Origin: Parasedimentitalea denitrificans
GTDB lineage: Bacteria > Pseudomonadota > Alphaproteobacteria > Rhodobacterales > Rhodobacteraceae
NCBI RefSeq assembly: GCF_011813015.1
Contig: NZ_QHLQ01000006.1
Location: forward strand, 1-64,000
Length of the DNA: 64,000 nucleotides
Reading direction: 5' to 3'
The position numbers were made by a program, and so were the translations under genes. The notes below the pieces were generated by a model, which did not search any database, was not told where the DNA came from, and saw only the letters and a list, made by a program, of their open reading frames with translations. Shown piece after piece: positions 1 through 15,217 of the stretch (positions within the stretch are counted from its first letter, which is position 1; the number at the start of each line of letters is the position of its first letter).

Positions 1-511
1 GAGCCGAACCAGGAATCACAGGAATGTCGTCGCCAGGGTATTCGTAAGAAGACAGCAGCTCGCGGATTTCCATTTCCACCAGTTCCAGCAGCTCTTCATC
101 GTCTACCTGGTCAACTTTGTTCATGTAGACAACCATGTAAGGGATGCCAACCTGGCGACCCAACAGGATGTGCTCACGTGTCTGAGGCATTGGGCCATCA
201 GCAGCGTTAACAACCAGGATAGCGCCGTCCATCTGAGCCGCACCAGTGATCATGTTTTTCACGTAGTCAGCGTGACCTGGGCAGTCAACGTGAGCGTAGT
301 GACGGGTCTCTGTTTCGTACTCAACGTGAGCTGTCGAAATGGTGATACCACGTGCTTTTTCTTCCGGTGCGCCATCGATCTGGTCGTAGGCCTGGAAGTC
401 ACCAAAGTACTTGGTGATCGCTGCTGTCAGCGTGGTTTTGCCGTGGTCAACGTGGCCGATGGTGCCGATGTTGACGTGTGGTTTGTTACGTTCGAACTTT
501 TCCTTAGCCAT
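1..511 (-). CDS. tuf: Elongation factor Tu (C-terminal part beyond window)
   Basis: EF-Tu is the GTPase that delivers aminoacyl-tRNA to the ribosomal A site. Only the first 170 codons are inside the window, and the gene runs off its left edge. The start ATG at 511-509 follows a strong AGGAGG ribosome-binding site and gives [20 protein letters not shown]. The P-loop GHVDHGKT, the effector region ARGITI, the DCPGHADY switch II motif and the NKVD guanine-specificity motif are all visible. It is the last gene of the str operon (rpsL-rpsG-fusA-tuf), 63 bp after fusA, with a perfect hairpin in that spacer. Identification is certain; whether this is the only tuf copy in the genome cannot be told here. 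Confidence 0.98.
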   Translation of the reverse strand, partial: MAKEKFERNKPHVNIGTIGHVDHGKTTLTAAITKYFGDFQAYDQIDGAPEEKARGITISTAHVEYETETRHYAHVDCPGHADYVKNMITGAAQMDGAILVVNAADGPMPQTREHILLGRQVGIPYMVVYMNKVDQVDDEELLELVEMEIRELLSSYEYPGDDIPVIPGSA

Positions 512-533
512 AATGGCCTCCTATTTGTTTGAG

Positions 534-560
534 GCGAGTGCGCGACAATCGCGCACTCGC
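534..560 (-). other. Intercistronic hairpin between fusA and tuf
   Basis: The 12-base arms 534-545 and 549-560 (GCGAGTGCGCGA / TCGCGCACTCGC) are perfectly complementary around a 3-base loop. No T-run follows on the minus strand, and the tuf ribosome-binding site comes shortly after. This suggests an mRNA processing or stability element, or a partial terminator that sets tuf level relative to fusA, rather than a full stop. The role is inferred. Confidence 0.6.
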
Positions 561-574
561 TAAATATTTGACGC

Positions 575-2692
575 TTATGCGTATTTCGCCTGGATCTCTT
601 CCGAAATTGCATTCGGAACCGGATCGTAGTGGTCAAACTGCATGGAGAACTGGGCGCGGCCCGAGCTCATCGAACGCAGAGTGTTGATGTAGCCGAACAT
701 GTTGGCCAGAGGCACCATGGCGTCGATAGCAATCGCGTGACCGCGAGGCTCTTGGCCAGTTACCTGACCACGACGGGATGTCAGATCACCAATGATACCA
801 CCTGTGTATTCTTCAGGTGTGATCACTTCGACCTTCATGATTGGCTCAAGCATCTTCGCACCGGCAAGGCGCATACCTTCACGCATACACATCCGGGATG
901 CGATTTCGAAGGCCAGGATGCTGGAGTCAACGTCGTGGAACTTACCGTCAAGCAGCTGAACCTTAAAGTCGATCACAGGGAAGCCAGCCAGAGGGCCAGA
1001 GTCCATGACAGACTTGATGCCTTTTTCAACGCCAGGGATGTATTCCTTAGGCACCGCACCACCAACAATTTTGGATTCGAAGGAGAAACCTTCGCCCGCT
1101 TCTGTTGGAGAGATCAGCAGTTTCACTTCGCCGTACTGACCCGAACCACCCGACTGTTTCTTGTGGGTGTAGGTGTGCTCGACTTCGTGACCGATGGTCT
1201 CGCGGTAAGCAACCTGAGGGGCACCGATGTTGGCTTCAACCTTGAATTCACGACGCAGACGATCAACCAGAATATCCAGGTGAAGTTCGCCCATGCCTTT
1301 CATGATTGTCTGACCGGATTCGATGTCGGTCTCAACACGGAAGGAAGGATCTTCTGCCGCCAGGCGCTGAAGGCCAGTCGACATCTTTTCCTGGTCGCCT
1401 TTAGTCTTAGGCTCAACCGCAATCTCGATAACCGGATCAGGGAAGGTCATTGTTTCCAGAACAACAGGTTCGTTGACAGCACAGAGTGTGTCACCGGTTG
1501 TTGTGTCCTTCAGACCGCCCAGAGCGATAATGTCGCCAGCGAATGCTTCGCTGATTTCATCACGGTCGTTGGAGTGCATGATCATCATGCGGCCAACGCG
1601 CTCTTTTTTACCTTTGGTCGAGTTCAGGAAGCTGTCGCCCTTTTCGAGTTTACCGGAGTAAATACGAGTGAAGGTCAGCGAGCCAACAAAGGGGTCATTC
1701 CAGATTTTGAATGCCAGCGCCGAGAACGCCATGTCATCATCCGCACGGCGGGCGATGTTACGGACTTCTTCTTCGTCACCGGGAGCAAAACCCATGTAAT
1801 CAACAACGTCCAGCGGGCTGGGCAGATAGTCGATTACAGCGTTCAATAGAGGCTGAACACCTTTGTTTTTGAACGCGGAGCCACCAAGCACAGGAACGAA
1901 TTCCATAGCCAGTGTACCTTTGCGGATCAGGCTGCGCAGCGTGGCTACGTCAGGCTCTTCACCTTCCAGGTAAGCTTCCATTGCGTCGTCGTCCATTTCG
2001 ACGGCCGCTTCGATCATTTTGCCGCGCCATTCGTCAGCCATGTCTTGCAGGCTTTCACGAATAGGAGCTTTGACCCAAGATGCGCCAAGGTCTTCACCTT
2101 CCCACAACCATTCTTCCATGGTTACGAGGTCCAGCAGACCTTCCAGCTCGGTTTCTGCACCGATAGGAATAGCCACTGGAACAGCACGTGTACCGGTACG
2201 CTCTTCAATCATGTTTACACAGTTGAAGAAGTCAGCGCCGATCTTGTCCATCTTGTTGACAAAAACCATACGCGGAACTTTGTAGCGGTCAGCCTGACGC
2301 CAAACGGTTTCAGTCTGAGGCTCAACACCAGCGTTGGCGTCAAGAACACAGACAGCACCATCGAGAACCGCTAGCGAACGCTCAACTTCAATAGTGAAGT
2401 CAACGTGGCCAGGGGTGTCGATGATGTTCATGCGGTGCTTTTCAGAATCCGCAGAAACGCCGTCTTCGGTGCGTTCCCAGAATGTGGTTGTCGCAGCCGA
2501 AGTGATGGTGATGCCACGTTCCTGCTCCTGCTCCATGTGATCCATGGTAGCAGCGCCGTCGTGAACTTCGCCGATGTTGTGTGACTTACCAGTATAAAAC
2601 AGGATGCGCTCGGAGCAGGTAGTTTTACCTGCATCGATGTGCGCCATGATCCCGAAATTACGGTAGCGGTCGAGGGGATATTCGCGAGCCAT
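575..2692 (-). CDS. fusA: Elongation factor G
   Basis: EF-G is the GTPase that drives ribosomal translocation and, with RRF, ribosome recycling. The 705-residue product has the usual length. The N-terminus shows the P-loop AHIDAGKTT, the effector motif [14 protein letters not shown] and NKMD. Domain II follows (around residues 310-400), then domains III-V, including the [15 protein letters not shown] segment and a C-terminal region ending [20 protein letters not shown]. The gene lies 24 bp after rpsG in the str operon and precedes tuf. Nothing in the motifs is unusual. Confidence 0.99.
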   Translation of the reverse strand: MAREYPLDRYRNFGIMAHIDAGKTTCSERILFYTGKSHNIGEVHDGAATMDHMEQEQERGITITSAATTTFWERTEDGVSADSEKHRMNIIDTPGHVDFTIEVERSLAVLDGAVCVLDANAGVEPQTETVWRQADRYKVPRMVFVNKMDKIGADFFNCVNMIEERTGTRAVPVAIPIGAETELEGLLDLVTMEEWLWEGEDLGASWVKAPIRESLQDMADEWRGKMIEAAVEMDDDAMEAYLEGEEPDVATLRSLIRKGTLAMEFVPVLGGSAFKNKGVQPLLNAVIDYLPSPLDVVDYMGFAPGDEEEVRNIARRADDDMAFSALAFKIWNDPFVGSLTFTRIYSGKLEKGDSFLNSTKGKKERVGRMMIMHSNDRDEISEAFAGDIIALGGLKDTTTGDTLCAVNEPVVLETMTFPDPVIEIAVEPKTKGDQEKMSTGLQRLAAEDPSFRVETDIESGQTIMKGMGELHLDILVDRLRREFKVEANIGAPQVAYRETIGHEVEHTYTHKKQSGGSGQYGEVKLLISPTEAGEGFSFESKIVGGAVPKEYIPGVEKGIKSVMDSGPLAGFPVIDFKVQLLDGKFHDVDSSILAFEIASRMCMREGMRLAGAKMLEPIMKVEVITPEEYTGGIIGDLTSRRGQVTGQEPRGHAIAIDAMVPLANMFGYINTLRSMSSGRAQFSMQFDHYDPVPNAISEEIQAKYA

Positions 2693-2716
2693 TGTTCTCG
2701 TCCTAATCCTTAGAGG

Positions 2717-3187
2717 TTACCAGCGATAATGGCTGAATGCTTTGTTAGCATCGGCCATCTTATGGGTGTCTTCGCGCTTTTTAACGGCGGAACCACGGGA
2801 CTGGACAGCGTCCATAAGCTCGCCTGCAAGGCGCTCTTCCATGGTGTTCTCGTTGCGGGCACGGGAAGCGTTGATCAACCAGCGGATGGCCAGAGCTTCG
2901 CGGCGCTCAGGGCGTACTTCAACAGGAACCTGGTAAGTAGCACCACCAACACGGCGCGAACGAACTTCGACCGAAGGTTTGATGTTGTCGAGGGCTTCGT
3001 GGAAGACTTCAACAGGCGAACGCTTGATCTTGCTTTCAACGCGATCCATCGCGTTGTAAACGATCCGCTCTGCGACCGACTTCTTACCGTCGATCATCAG
3101 GTTGTTCATGAATTTGCTCAATACGCGATCGCCGAATTTGGCGTCGGGTAGAATTTCGCGCTTCTCAGCGGCGTGACGACGTGACAT
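2717..3187 (-). CDS. rpsG: 30S ribosomal protein S7
   Basis: S7 is the primary 16S rRNA-binding protein that nucleates assembly of the 30S head and contacts tRNA at the E site. The 156-residue protein is the standard bacterial length, starts [15 protein letters not shown] and contains the family segments [16 protein letters not shown] and [16 protein letters not shown]. It sits 12 bp after rpsL and 24 bp before fusA, as is usual for the str operon. In E. coli S7 represses its own operon by binding the rpsL-rpsG spacer; the 12-bp spacer here leaves little room for that structure, so the same control should not be assumed. Confidence 0.99.
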   Translation of the reverse strand: MSRRHAAEKREILPDAKFGDRVLSKFMNNLMIDGKKSVAERIVYNAMDRVESKIKRSPVEVFHEALDNIKPSVEVRSRRVGGATYQVPVEVRPERREALAIRWLINASRARNENTMEERLAGELMDAVQSRGSAVKKREDTHKMADANKAFSHYRW

Positions 3188-3199
3188 CGAATATTCCTC

Positions 3200-3571
3200 T
3201 TACTTAGGACGCTTCGCGCCGTACTTCGAACGACGTTGTTTACGGTCTTTAACGCCCTGGGTATCCAGAACACCGCGCAGGATGTGGTAACGAACGCCTG
3301 GAAGATCCTTTACCCGGCCGCCACGGATCAGAACCACAGAGTGCTCCTGAAGGTTGTGGCTTTCACCTGGGATGTAGGAGATCACTTCGAAACCGTTGGT
3401 CAGGCGAACCTTGGCAACTTTCCGCATCGCGGAGTTAGGTTTCTTAGGAGTGGTCGTGTACACGCGTGTGCAGACGCCGCGCTTTTGCGGGCAGCCTTGC
3501 ATGTGCATGGACTTCGAGCGTTTTACTTTCGGCTGCCGCGGTTTGCGGATCAGCTGTTGAATCGTTGGCAT
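3200..3571 (-). CDS. rpsL: 30S ribosomal protein S12
   Basis: S12 sits at the decoding centre and affects accuracy; it is the classic site of streptomycin-resistance changes. The 123-residue protein has the [10 protein letters not shown] loop and the [13 protein letters not shown] loop. The lysines whose replacement gives streptomycin resistance in E. coli (K43 and K88 by common numbering) are both present, so no resistance mutation is visible. It is the first gene of the str operon. Here it is separated from rpoC by a three-gene glycosyltransferase/transporter cassette instead of following it directly, so it must have its own promoter upstream of 3571. Confidence 0.99.
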   Translation of the reverse strand: MPTIQQLIRKPRQPKVKRSKSMHMQGCPQKRGVCTRVYTTTPKKPNSAMRKVAKVRLTNGFEVISYIPGESHNLQEHSVVLIRGGRVKDLPGVRYHILRGVLDTQGVKDRKQRRSKYGAKRPK

Positions 3572-3954
3572 TCCGGTTCATTCCCCGTTTTGCAACTCAT
3601 GGTCATGCACGCCTAGGCGTGCGGCTCAATTCTTTCACGCTATGATATCACAAGCGCAAAAACCGCAATCGCTCCCATTCCGAGGTGAACGACGCGGTGG
3701 GTTTACAGAGGAAGCAAGCGATAGGTGCTTGAATCTTGGTCCACTACAGTTTTGATATCGGCTTATGAGGAGACCCCCAAATGCCGGATAACGCGCGTAT
3801 ATGGGGAGTCGCTGATGATGTCAACAGGGGCCAAGTCAGCCTTATCTGCCTGCTCCATTCCCCGCTGAAACGGCCCGTGGAACAACTTGTCGACAGTCAT
3901 TGGCCGCGCCATAGTGCTCTATACGTTTCCATTTTGCGATCGAGGTTGAATTTC

Positions 3955-4761
3955 ATGCAAATCATTGGACTGTGCCGGTTCTCATACCCTGCTTATGGTG
4001 GGTTCCAAGTAGAACATGATACGATAGAAGAACGGATCGCCTATCTTTATGGTGAGCAACGTATGGAAGAACGTTTTCAACTGATGGAAACCGTCGCCCT
4101 GCCCTGCCTGAAAGAACAGACAGATCAGGATTTTGAACTGATCATCGTGATCGGCGACAGCTTGCCTAAACACCATCTTGATCGACTACGTGATCTCTGT
4201 GTGGGCATCCCACAGATCCGAATTCATTCCGAGCCGCCAAGGAAACAACGGGCGGTGATGAAAGAGATCCTGAACGCGGCGCGCCGGGATCCATCACAAC
4301 CCTGCCTTCAGTTCCGCCATGATGACGATGATGCCGTTTCGGTGAACTTTATTGAACGGCTGCGGGGCACGGTGTCAGATTGCTCGGGTCTTGTCGCCAA
4401 GAACCGCACCATCGCCTTTGACTTTAATCGCGGCTACGCGGCGAAAGTCGGTGCCAACGGCATAACAGCGACCGAAATCCACCGCCCATACTATGTAGCG
4501 TCCCTAGGCATGTATGTGGAAGGTAACTGTCACCTAACCATCATGAACTTTGCCCATGAGAAAATTCACCGGTTCATGCCCACCGTAACAATCACTGACG
4601 ACCCAATGTTCGTCCGCACCCATAATACATTTAACGACTCACGACAAAAGCCAGTAAAGGCCATTCCGGTCGAGACTCTTACTCCGGAACAGGAAGGTGA
4701 GTTTCTCGCCCGGTTCGCAATGGACAGCGATCATATTCGGCGAGTGTTTTCACCCGGCTGA
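3955..4761 (+). CDS. Putative rhamnosyltransferase-like glycosyltransferase (PF11316-type), copy 1
   Basis: This protein resembles the family called putative rhamnosyl transferase. It has an N-terminal GLCRFSYP segment, a Rossmann-like core with FELIIVIGD, and an acidic FRHDDDDAVSVNF motif matching the metal/nucleotide-sugar DxD site of GT-A enzymes. The start at 3955 (GAGG site 9 bases upstream, 268 residues) is chosen because the paralogue at 5613-6425 aligns from this point. The frame is open back to an ATG at 3781, which also has a good GAGGAG site, so a 326-residue form is possible. Its 3' end overlaps the convergent transporter gene by 12 bp. The sugar and acceptor are unknown. Confidence 0.75.
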   Translation: MQIIGLCRFSYPAYGGFQVEHDTIEERIAYLYGEQRMEERFQLMETVALPCLKEQTDQDFELIIVIGDSLPKHHLDRLRDLCVGIPQIRIHSEPPRKQRAVMKEILNAARRDPSQPCLQFRHDDDDAVSVNFIERLRGTVSDCSGLVAKNRTIAFDFNRGYAAKVGANGITATEIHRPYYVASLGMYVEGNCHLTIMNFAHEKIHRFMPTVTITDDPMFVRTHNTFNDSRQKPVKAIPVETLTPEQEGEFLARFAMDSDHIRRVFSPG

Positions 4762-5616
4762 AATCTTCCGTTCGCGGTAAAGCGTGAACAGACCGGTGGC
4801 GACGACAATCATGGCCCCCAACAGTGTCAGCACGTCTGGCCAATCGCCAAACACCAACCAACCCAACAGCAAGGCCCAGAGCAACCCAGTGTAGCGGAAC
4901 GGCGAGATAAAGGCGACGTCTCCAACCCGCATTGTCATGACCGAACAAAGATAGCCGGCGAAAATGAACAAGGCCGCGCCGACAACTGCAGTTAGGCTAT
5001 GCACTGAAACCGGCTCCCATGTGACCTGTGTAGACGCCACGATCGCGCACAACAGAACTGTGAGCGAGGCCATCAAAGTCACCACCATAGACGGAACCTC
5101 GGCCGACATGCGCCGGGTCACCAGATCGCGCGCGGTAATGGCTAAAACCGCTGCCAACGCATAAAGCGTCCCTTCACCGAACCCATCAACACCGGGGCGA
5201 ATGATCAACAGAACGCCGCAAAACCCAACCAAAATGGCGGACAACCTACGCCAGCCAACAGGCTCGCCAAAGAACACGGCGGCCCCAAGCGTGATGGTCA
5301 GCGGCAAACTTTGAAGGATTGCGGTAAGATTGGCTAGGGGTGTCACCATCAGGGCGGTCAGGAACAGATAGGTGGCAGTGACTTCGGCTGCACAACGAGC
5401 AGCAATGAGCCCCCAGTCGCGCCGAGGCAAGTTCCACCGGAGCGACCCCATCCGCCGTGCTAGTACATAAATCAGGATGCTGGCAACTGCACCGCGCAGG
5501 GTCAGGATCTGCGACAATGGCATCGCGGCCCCGACAGATTTCACCAGCGCATCATTAAAGGTGAACCCCGCCATACTGCCCATCATCAGCAGCGCACCAA
5601 GCTGGTTGCCGGTCAC
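4750..5616 (-). CDS. EamA/DMT-family inner-membrane transporter
   Basis: The product is an approximately 288-residue, ten-segment membrane protein of the drug/metabolite transporter superfamily. Two EamA repeats are evident, the second rich in short hydrophobic helices and ending VVATGLFTLYRERKISAG. The open frame extends to 5694, but the GTG at 5616-5614 overlaps the stop of the upstream glycosyltransferase as GTGA, a typical translational-coupling overlap, and the protein then begins just before the first membrane segment. The substrate cannot be read from sequence. Coupling to a glycosyltransferase gene hints at export of a small metabolite or glycan precursor, but DMT proteins are too diverse to say. 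Confidence 0.85.
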   Translation of the reverse strand: MTGNQLGALLMMGSMAGFTFNDALVKSVGAAMPLSQILTLRGAVASILIYVLARRMGSLRWNLPRRDWGLIAARCAAEVTATYLFLTALMVTPLANLTAILQSLPLTITLGAAVFFGEPVGWRRLSAILVGFCGVLLIIRPGVDGFGEGTLYALAAVLAITARDLVTRRMSAEVPSMVVTLMASLTVLLCAIVASTQVTWEPVSVHSLTAVVGAALFIFAGYLCSVMTMRVGDVAFISPFRYTGLLWALLLGWLVFGDWPDVLTLLGAMIVVATGLFTLYRERKISAG

Positions 5617-6425
5617 TGAAGCAGATCCTGCAAAGTGTCTACCGACAGACCAAAGTGCTGCTTCAACTTTTCGTCGATCTGATCTTTGCTCCAATTACGG
5701 GTCAGGCCCATCTGCGTTGGCTGGGATTTGTTGTCGCCATGAATAGTGCGCACAAAGGACGGCACCGAAATATCCGAGAATGTGTTGAAGTGCTGGGCAA
5801 ACTTTCGGTGGTTATAGCGATAGGGATTGGAACCATGGCCAGCAGGCGCCACCAATGCGGTTCCCGTCGATAAAGGTGCCCTTTCGCAAGCGTCATATAT
5901 CTCGACGCCATCATCAGTCTTGTGTGCGTAAAAGCCACGGTTGTTAGCAAGAACAAAGGGTGTGCCCGACCCTTGCAAGGGGATCATTCCCAGCGCCAAA
6001 TGTTTGGCCCGACGCACAAAGTCAAAATCCACGGCGTCATCATCATCCAGCCGAAACAGGATCTGGTGGCTGGCACCGTCCAGCGGCACCGAAGCATAGG
6101 CTTGCTTTAACAGGTTGTAGTGATTGCCAGTACCCACAGGGCGAACGACCACATTGGGGTACGGCTCCAACACATCAAGAAGGTGGGCCATATATGGGGC
6201 GGGCATGGATTCGGCGGTCAGAACCACCAGAGTAAAGTCTTTGTCGCTTTGCCGAACCAACGACGGCAAGCACAGGGTTTCAAAGATCCGAAATCGAAGC
6301 TCCATCCGCTCTTCTGAAAACAGATGCGCGGCAGTTTCCTCAATCGTCTTGAACCGCTCGGAATAATAGGTCGGGCTGAGTACTGAAAAGCGCAACAGTC
6401 CAACCATTTTGACACTCAATTCCAT
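5613..6425 (-). CDS. Putative rhamnosyltransferase-like glycosyltransferase (PF11316-type), copy 2
   Basis: This is a paralogue of the gene at 3955-4761. It shares the N-terminal GLLRFS, the TIEE...ERMELRF segment, DFTLVVL, the acidic FRLDDDDAVDFDF motif, and a C-terminal region around FVRTIHGDN. The start is placed at 6425 (270 residues; 6407 is an alternative). The longer open frame to 6626 would run through the rpoC terminator and has no family match. It is translationally coupled to the EamA gene by a GTGA overlap. Substrate and acceptor are unknown; a cell-surface polysaccharide role is a guess from the family name only. Confidence 0.75.
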   Translation of the reverse strand: MELSVKMVGLLRFSVLSPTYYSERFKTIEETAAHLFSEERMELRFRIFETLCLPSLVRQSDKDFTLVVLTAESMPAPYMAHLLDVLEPYPNVVVRPVGTGNHYNLLKQAYASVPLDGASHQILFRLDDDDAVDFDFVRRAKHLALGMIPLQGSGTPFVLANNRGFYAHKTDDGVEIYDACERAPLSTGTALVAPAGHGSNPYRYNHRKFAQHFNTFSDISVPSFVRTIHGDNKSQPTQMGLTRNWSKDQIDEKLKQHFGLSVDTLQDLLQ

Positions 6426-6586
6426 AGTTCGCCCCGGAGCTTTTGCTTGTTTTGCCGACCCAATCATCATGAACAGGGAAAGAAAAGAGAAATTTCGACG
6501 GTTTCCAGCACGCCCGATGCCTCTGCCATCTGTAATAAAGGGAATGCAGCCAAATTGGTATTTTGAGGTGCTGGAAGTTGCACCAT

Positions 6587-6620
6587 GAAAAAAGCCCCCG
6601 CGCATCTCTGCGCGGGGGCT
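6587..6620 (-). terminator. Rho-independent terminator of rpoC
   Basis: On the minus strand, 12-base complementary arms (6593-6604 and 6609-6620, AGCCCCCGCGCA and its complement) surround a 4-base loop and are followed by a run of six T residues. It lies 24 bp after the rpoC stop, so it ends the rplJL-rpoBC transcript and isolates it from the downstream glycosyltransferase cassette. Confidence 0.92.
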
Positions 6621-6643
6621 CTTCAATTCATGTGATCAAGCGA

Positions 6644-9600
6644 TCAATCGCGGCTTTCCGGCGTTTCCACCAGATTGTCGAAAGTGTCGCCACCAATGAT
6701 GTCTTCTTCCATCACAGGGGCAGCCAGGGCTGCAGCAGCTTCGGCCTCTTCGCGGCGCGCTTCGAGCACGACATTGTCGCGACCCTGAGCAATATTGCGC
6801 ACACGATCGGTAGCACCACCAGTACCGGCTGGGATCAGACGACCAACAATGACGTTCTCTTTCAGACCAACCAGTTTGTCGCGCTTACCCTGTACCGATG
6901 CTTCGGTCAGAACTCGTGTGGTTTCCTGGAACGAAGCAGCCGAGATGAACGAACGGGTCTGCAACGAAGCCTTGGTGATCCCAAGCAGGATCGGTTCGCC
7001 ACGGGCCAAACGACCACCCTTGGAGTCAGCTTTGGCACAGGCCAAGTCGAACTCGTGCTTATCGACGTGTTCGCCCTTGAGCAGGGTGGTGTCACCGCTG
7101 TCCAAAACTTCCCACTTCTGCAGCATCTGACGAACGATAACCTCGATGTGCTTATCGTTGATCTTCACGCCCTGCAGACGATAAACGTCCTGCACTTCGT
7201 CGATCATGTAGTCAGCCAGCGCTTCGACGCCCATAACCGCAAGAATATCGTGCGGAGCTGGGTTACCGTCCATCAGGTATTCACCCTTAGCGATGAAGTC
7301 ACCTTCTTGAACCGGGATGTGCTTGCCCTTGGGCACCATGTATTCCACGGTTTCCATTGACTCGTCAGCTGGTTCAATCGAGACGCGACGCTTGTTCTTG
7401 TAGTCGCGGCCAAAGCGGACGTAACCATCGATTTCGGCGATGATCGCGTGATCTTTTGGACGACGTGCTTCGAACAGTTCCGCAACCCGTGGCAGACCAC
7501 CGGTAATATCCTTGGTCTTGGCGCCTTCACGCGGGATACGCGCAATAACGTCACCGGCCTGGACTTCGTCACCGTCTTCAATCGACAGAACCGCGTCAAC
7601 CGACATGCCATAGTGAACCGGGTGTCCCAGATCATTGCGGACAGGTTCGCCATCTTTGTCCACCAGAATAAGTTCCGGCTTCAGCTCGCCACCCTTTGGA
7701 GCCGTACGCCAGTCGATCACGATCTTCTGTGTCATACCGGTGGCTTCATCGGTTTCTTCGCGCAGTGCGATACCGTTCGCCAGATCGACGTATTTAATAG
7801 TACCCGCTTTCTCGGCCAGGATTGGCAGAGTGTAGGGATCCCATTCGTACATCTTGTCACCGCGGATCACTTCCTGACCTTCGGATACGAACAGCTTGGA
7901 ACCATAGGCCAGTTTGTGGCTGGAGCGCTCTTCACCGTGCTCATCCTGGATGATCAGCTTCATGCTGCGGCCCAGAACCATGACTTCGCCGCTGGCGTTC
8001 GTCAGTGTCTGTGCGTTCTCAAAGACAATCTTACCGTCAACCGAGGCTTCCTGGAACGACTGCTGACCAGCCTGCGCAACACCACCAATGTGGAATGTAC
8101 GCATAGTCAGCTGTGTACCAGGTTCACCAATCGACTGCGCCGCGATGATACCGACGGCTTCGCCAGTGTTCACCATGGTACCGCGCGCCAAGTCACGGCC
8201 GTAGCACATGACGCAGACGCCTTCTTCGGCCTCACAGGTCAGCGGGCTACGCAGACGGGCAGAGCGAACGCCAGCCTCTTCGATGGCGTCAGCCATACGT
8301 TCGTCAATCAGCTGACCATGAGCAACAAGCACATCCTCGGTACCTGGCTTCTTGATGTCTTCGGCTGCAACACGACCCAGAACACGTTCGCCCAGAGTTG
8401 CAACAACCTCACCATCGTTGACCGCTGCCACAGCAGTGATCGCAGCATCGGTGCCACAGTCATGATCGCGAACGATACAATCCTGAGCAACGTCCACCAG
8501 ACGACGGGTCAGATACCCCGAGTTCGCAGTTTTCAAAGCCGTATCCGACAGACCCTTACGGGCACCGTGTGTAGAGTTGAAGTACTCCAACACGGTCAGA
8601 CCTTCTTTAAAGTTCGAGATAATCGGTGTCTCGATGATGTCGCCGTTTGGCTTGGCCATCAGACCACGCATACCACCCAGCTGTTTCATCTGAGTAACCG
8701 AACCACGCGCACCAGAGTGGGCCATCATGTAAACCGAGTTCGGCTCCATTTCAGCACCAGCCTCGTTGCGCTTGGATGCCGAAATGGCACCCATCATCGC
8801 GTCGGTGACTTTGTCGTTACACTTGGCCCAGGCATCAACAACTTTGTTGTACTTTTCGCCCTGTGTGATCAGGCCGTCCATGTACTGCTGTTCAAAATCC
8901 TTGACCATCTCACGGGTTTCATCAACCAGTGGCCACTTGGTGTCCGGGATCAGCATGTCGTCTTTACCGAACGAGATACCGGCCTTGAACGCCTCTTTAA
9001 AGCCCATGGTCATGATCTGGTCACAGAAGATGACCGACTCTTTCTGACCGCAGTAACGGTAGACCGTATCAATAACAGTCTGGACTTCTTTCTTACGCAG
9101 CAGGCGGTTGACCAGCTTGAACGGCGCCTTGGCGTTCATTGGCAACAAAGAACCCAGGATCATACGGCCCGGAGTGGTTTCAAAGCGCTCTTGCACTTCG
9201 TTACCTTCTTCGTCGATCTGCGTCATCCGTGCAGTGATCTTGGAATGCAGGTGAACCTGCTTGGCATCCAGCGCGTGCTGAACTTCTTCCAGTGACGAGA
9301 ACACCGAGCCTTCACCCGGCATGCCTTCACGCTCCAGGGTCACATAGTAGAGACCCAAGATCATATCCTGCGACGGAACAATGATCGGAGCACCGTTTGC
9401 AGGTGACAGAACGTTGTTGGTCGACATCATCAGAACACGTGCTTCCAACTGGGCCTCAAGGCTCAGTGGAACGTGGACCGCCATCTGGTCACCATCAAAG
9501 TCAGCGTTGAACGCCGAACAGACCAGTGGGTGCAGCTGGATAGCCTTACCTTCGATCAGCGTGGGTTCGAATGCCTGAATACCAAGACGGTGCAGTGTAG

Positions 9601-10888
9601 GCGCACGGTTCAGCATGACTGGGTGTTCGCGGATCACTTCGTCCAGGATATCCCAAACTTCTGGACGCTCTTTTTCAACCAGCTTCTTGGCTTGCTTCAC
9701 TGTGGAAGACAGACCTTTGGCCTCAAGACGCGAATAGATGAACGGCTTGAACAGCTCCAATGCCATCTTTTTCGGCAGACCACATTGGTGCAGCTTCAGC
9801 TCCGGACCAGTCACAATGACCGAACGACCTGAGAAGTCGACGCGCTTACCCAAAAGGTTTTGACGGAAGCGACCTTGCTTACCTTTCAGCATGTCGGACA
9901 GCGATTTCAGCGGACGCTTGTTGGCGCCAGTGATTACGCGACCACGACGGCCGTTGTCGAAAAGAGCATCAACCGATTCCTGCAACATCCGCTTTTCGTT
10001 ACGGACGATGATGTCAGGTGCGCGCAGTTCGATCAGGCGCTTCAGACGGTTGTTCCGGTTAATAACGCGGCGATACAGATCGTTCAGATCCGACGTCGCG
10101 AAACGACCGCCATCCAGAGGCACCAGCGGGCGCAGTTCTGGCGGGATCACTGGGATCACAGTCAGAACCATCCACTCAGGGCGGTTGCCGGATTCCAGGA
10201 AGCTTTCGACAACCTTCAGGCGCTTGATGATCTTCTTAGGCTTCAGCTCACCAGTGGCTTCGGCCAGATCAGCACGCAGCTGGTCAGCTTCGGCTTCCAG
10301 ATCGATAGCCGAAAGCATTTCACGGATCGCTTCGGCGCCGATGTTGGCGGTGAAGGCGTCCATGCCATAGGCATCCTGAGCGTCCATGAACTCTTCTTCG
10401 GTCATCATCTGACCGTAAGTCAGATCAGTCAGACCGGGTTCGATCACAACGTAGTTTTCGAAGTACAGAACACGTTCCAGATCACGCAGTGTCATGTCCA
10501 GCATCAGGCCGATGCGCGATGGCAGCGACTTGAGGAACCAGATGTGTGCTACTGGCGAAGCCAGCTCGATGTGGCCCATACGCTCGCGGCGTACCTTTTG
10601 CAGCGTAACTTCAACACCACATTTTTCGCAGACAACGCCGCGATATTTCATGCGCTTATATTTGCCGCACAGACATTCGTAGTCTTTGATAGGGCCAAAG
10701 ATACGTGCGCAGAACAGGCCATCACGCTCTGGCTTGAACGTACGGTAGTTGATGGTTTCTGGCTTTTTGATTTCGCCATACGACCACGACAGGATCCGCT
10801 CTGGCGAGGCCAGCGAGACTTTGATCTCGTCGAACACCTTTGGTGGTGTCAGCGGGTTGAACGGGTTGTTCGTCAGTTCCTGGTTCAT
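6644..10888 (-). CDS. rpoC: DNA-directed RNA polymerase subunit beta'
   Basis: Beta' is the clamp and active-site subunit of RNA polymerase. The 1414-residue length fits alphaproteobacteria. The N-terminal zinc site [20 protein letters not shown], the catalytic Mg-binding motif [16 protein letters not shown], the trigger-loop segment [18 protein letters not shown] and a second zinc site ([11 protein letters not shown]) are all visible. It follows rpoB by 54 bp and is ended by a strong terminator. No domain loss or insertion is apparent. Confidence 0.99.
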   Translation of the reverse strand: MNQELTNNPFNPLTPPKVFDEIKVSLASPERILSWSYGEIKKPETINYRTFKPERDGLFCARIFGPIKDYECLCGKYKRMKYRGVVCEKCGVEVTLQKVRRERMGHIELASPVAHIWFLKSLPSRIGLMLDMTLRDLERVLYFENYVVIEPGLTDLTYGQMMTEEEFMDAQDAYGMDAFTANIGAEAIREMLSAIDLEAEADQLRADLAEATGELKPKKIIKRLKVVESFLESGNRPEWMVLTVIPVIPPELRPLVPLDGGRFATSDLNDLYRRVINRNNRLKRLIELRAPDIIVRNEKRMLQESVDALFDNGRRGRVITGANKRPLKSLSDMLKGKQGRFRQNLLGKRVDFSGRSVIVTGPELKLHQCGLPKKMALELFKPFIYSRLEAKGLSSTVKQAKKLVEKERPEVWDILDEVIREHPVMLNRAPTLHRLGIQAFEPTLIEGKAIQLHPLVCSAFNADFDGDQMAVHVPLSLEAQLEARVLMMSTNNVLSPANGAPIIVPSQDMILGLYYVTLEREGMPGEGSVFSSLEEVQHALDAKQVHLHSKITARMTQIDEEGNEVQERFETTPGRMILGSLLPMNAKAPFKLVNRLLRKKEVQTVIDTVYRYCGQKESVIFCDQIMTMGFKEAFKAGISFGKDDMLIPDTKWPLVDETREMVKDFEQQYMDGLITQGEKYNKVVDAWAKCNDKVTDAMMGAISASKRNEAGAEMEPNSVYMMAHSGARGSVTQMKQLGGMRGLMAKPNGDIIETPIISNFKEGLTVLEYFNSTHGARKGLSDTALKTANSGYLTRRLVDVAQDCIVRDHDCGTDAAITAVAAVNDGEVVATLGERVLGRVAAEDIKKPGTEDVLVAHGQLIDERMADAIEEAGVRSARLRSPLTCEAEEGVCVMCYGRDLARGTMVNTGEAVGIIAAQSIGEPGTQLTMRTFHIGGVAQAGQQSFQEASVDGKIVFENAQTLTNASGEVMVLGRSMKLIIQDEHGEERSSHKLAYGSKLFVSEGQEVIRGDKMYEWDPYTLPILAEKAGTIKYVDLANGIALREETDEATGMTQKIVIDWRTAPKGGELKPELILVDKDGEPVRNDLGHPVHYGMSVDAVLSIEDGDEVQAGDVIARIPREGAKTKDITGGLPRVAELFEARRPKDHAIIAEIDGYVRFGRDYKNKRRVSIEPADESMETVEYMVPKGKHIPVQEGDFIAKGEYLMDGNPAPHDILAVMGVEALADYMIDEVQDVYRLQGVKINDKHIEVIVRQMLQKWEVLDSGDTTLLKGEHVDKHEFDLACAKADSKGGRLARGEPILLGITKASLQTRSFISAASFQETTRVLTEASVQGKRDKLVGLKENVIVGRLIPAGTGGATDRVRNIAQGRDNVVLEARREEAEAAAALAAPVMEEDIIGGDTFDNLVETPESRD

Positions 10889-10925
10889 TTTTGAATCCTC
10901 AAATTCGTGCGGAAGGGTTGTGGGG

Positions 10926-10942
10926 GTAAGGGCGCGAGACCC

Positions 10943-10946
<4 letters not shown>
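10926..10946 (-). other. Small hairpin at the rpoB stop codon
   Basis: The 7-base arms GTAAGGG (10926-10932) and CCCTTAC (10940-10946) are complementary, and the rpoB stop codon lies within the structure. There is no T-run, so it is not a terminator. It may influence mRNA processing between rpoB and rpoC, but it is short and could be chance. Confidence 0.35.
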
Positions 10947-15079
<4,133 letters not shown>

Positions 15080-15217
15080 GTCAGATGTCACCTTTTTAAA
15101 TTCTCACCGGTCAAGGATGCCGCCGGGTTCCAGCACCTTGCCCATACGAGACAGCTTGGTCGGATCAATTCATGGCCACCGTCCCGAATGGCGGCCTCCC
15201 GATCCATATAACCTCGC

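Noticed and set aside
629-1849. 406-codon open frame on the plus strand opposite fusA
   Set aside because: It is the complement of a highly conserved, codon-biased gene; no ribosome site or family motif. Similar long antisense frames opposite rpoC (7448-9295), rpoB (13208-14563) and ccoN/ccoO (52008-53447) were rejected for the same reason.
6426-6626. N-terminal extension of the second glycosyltransferase to 6626
   Set aside because: The extension would run through the rpoC terminator hairpin and has no counterpart in the paralogue.
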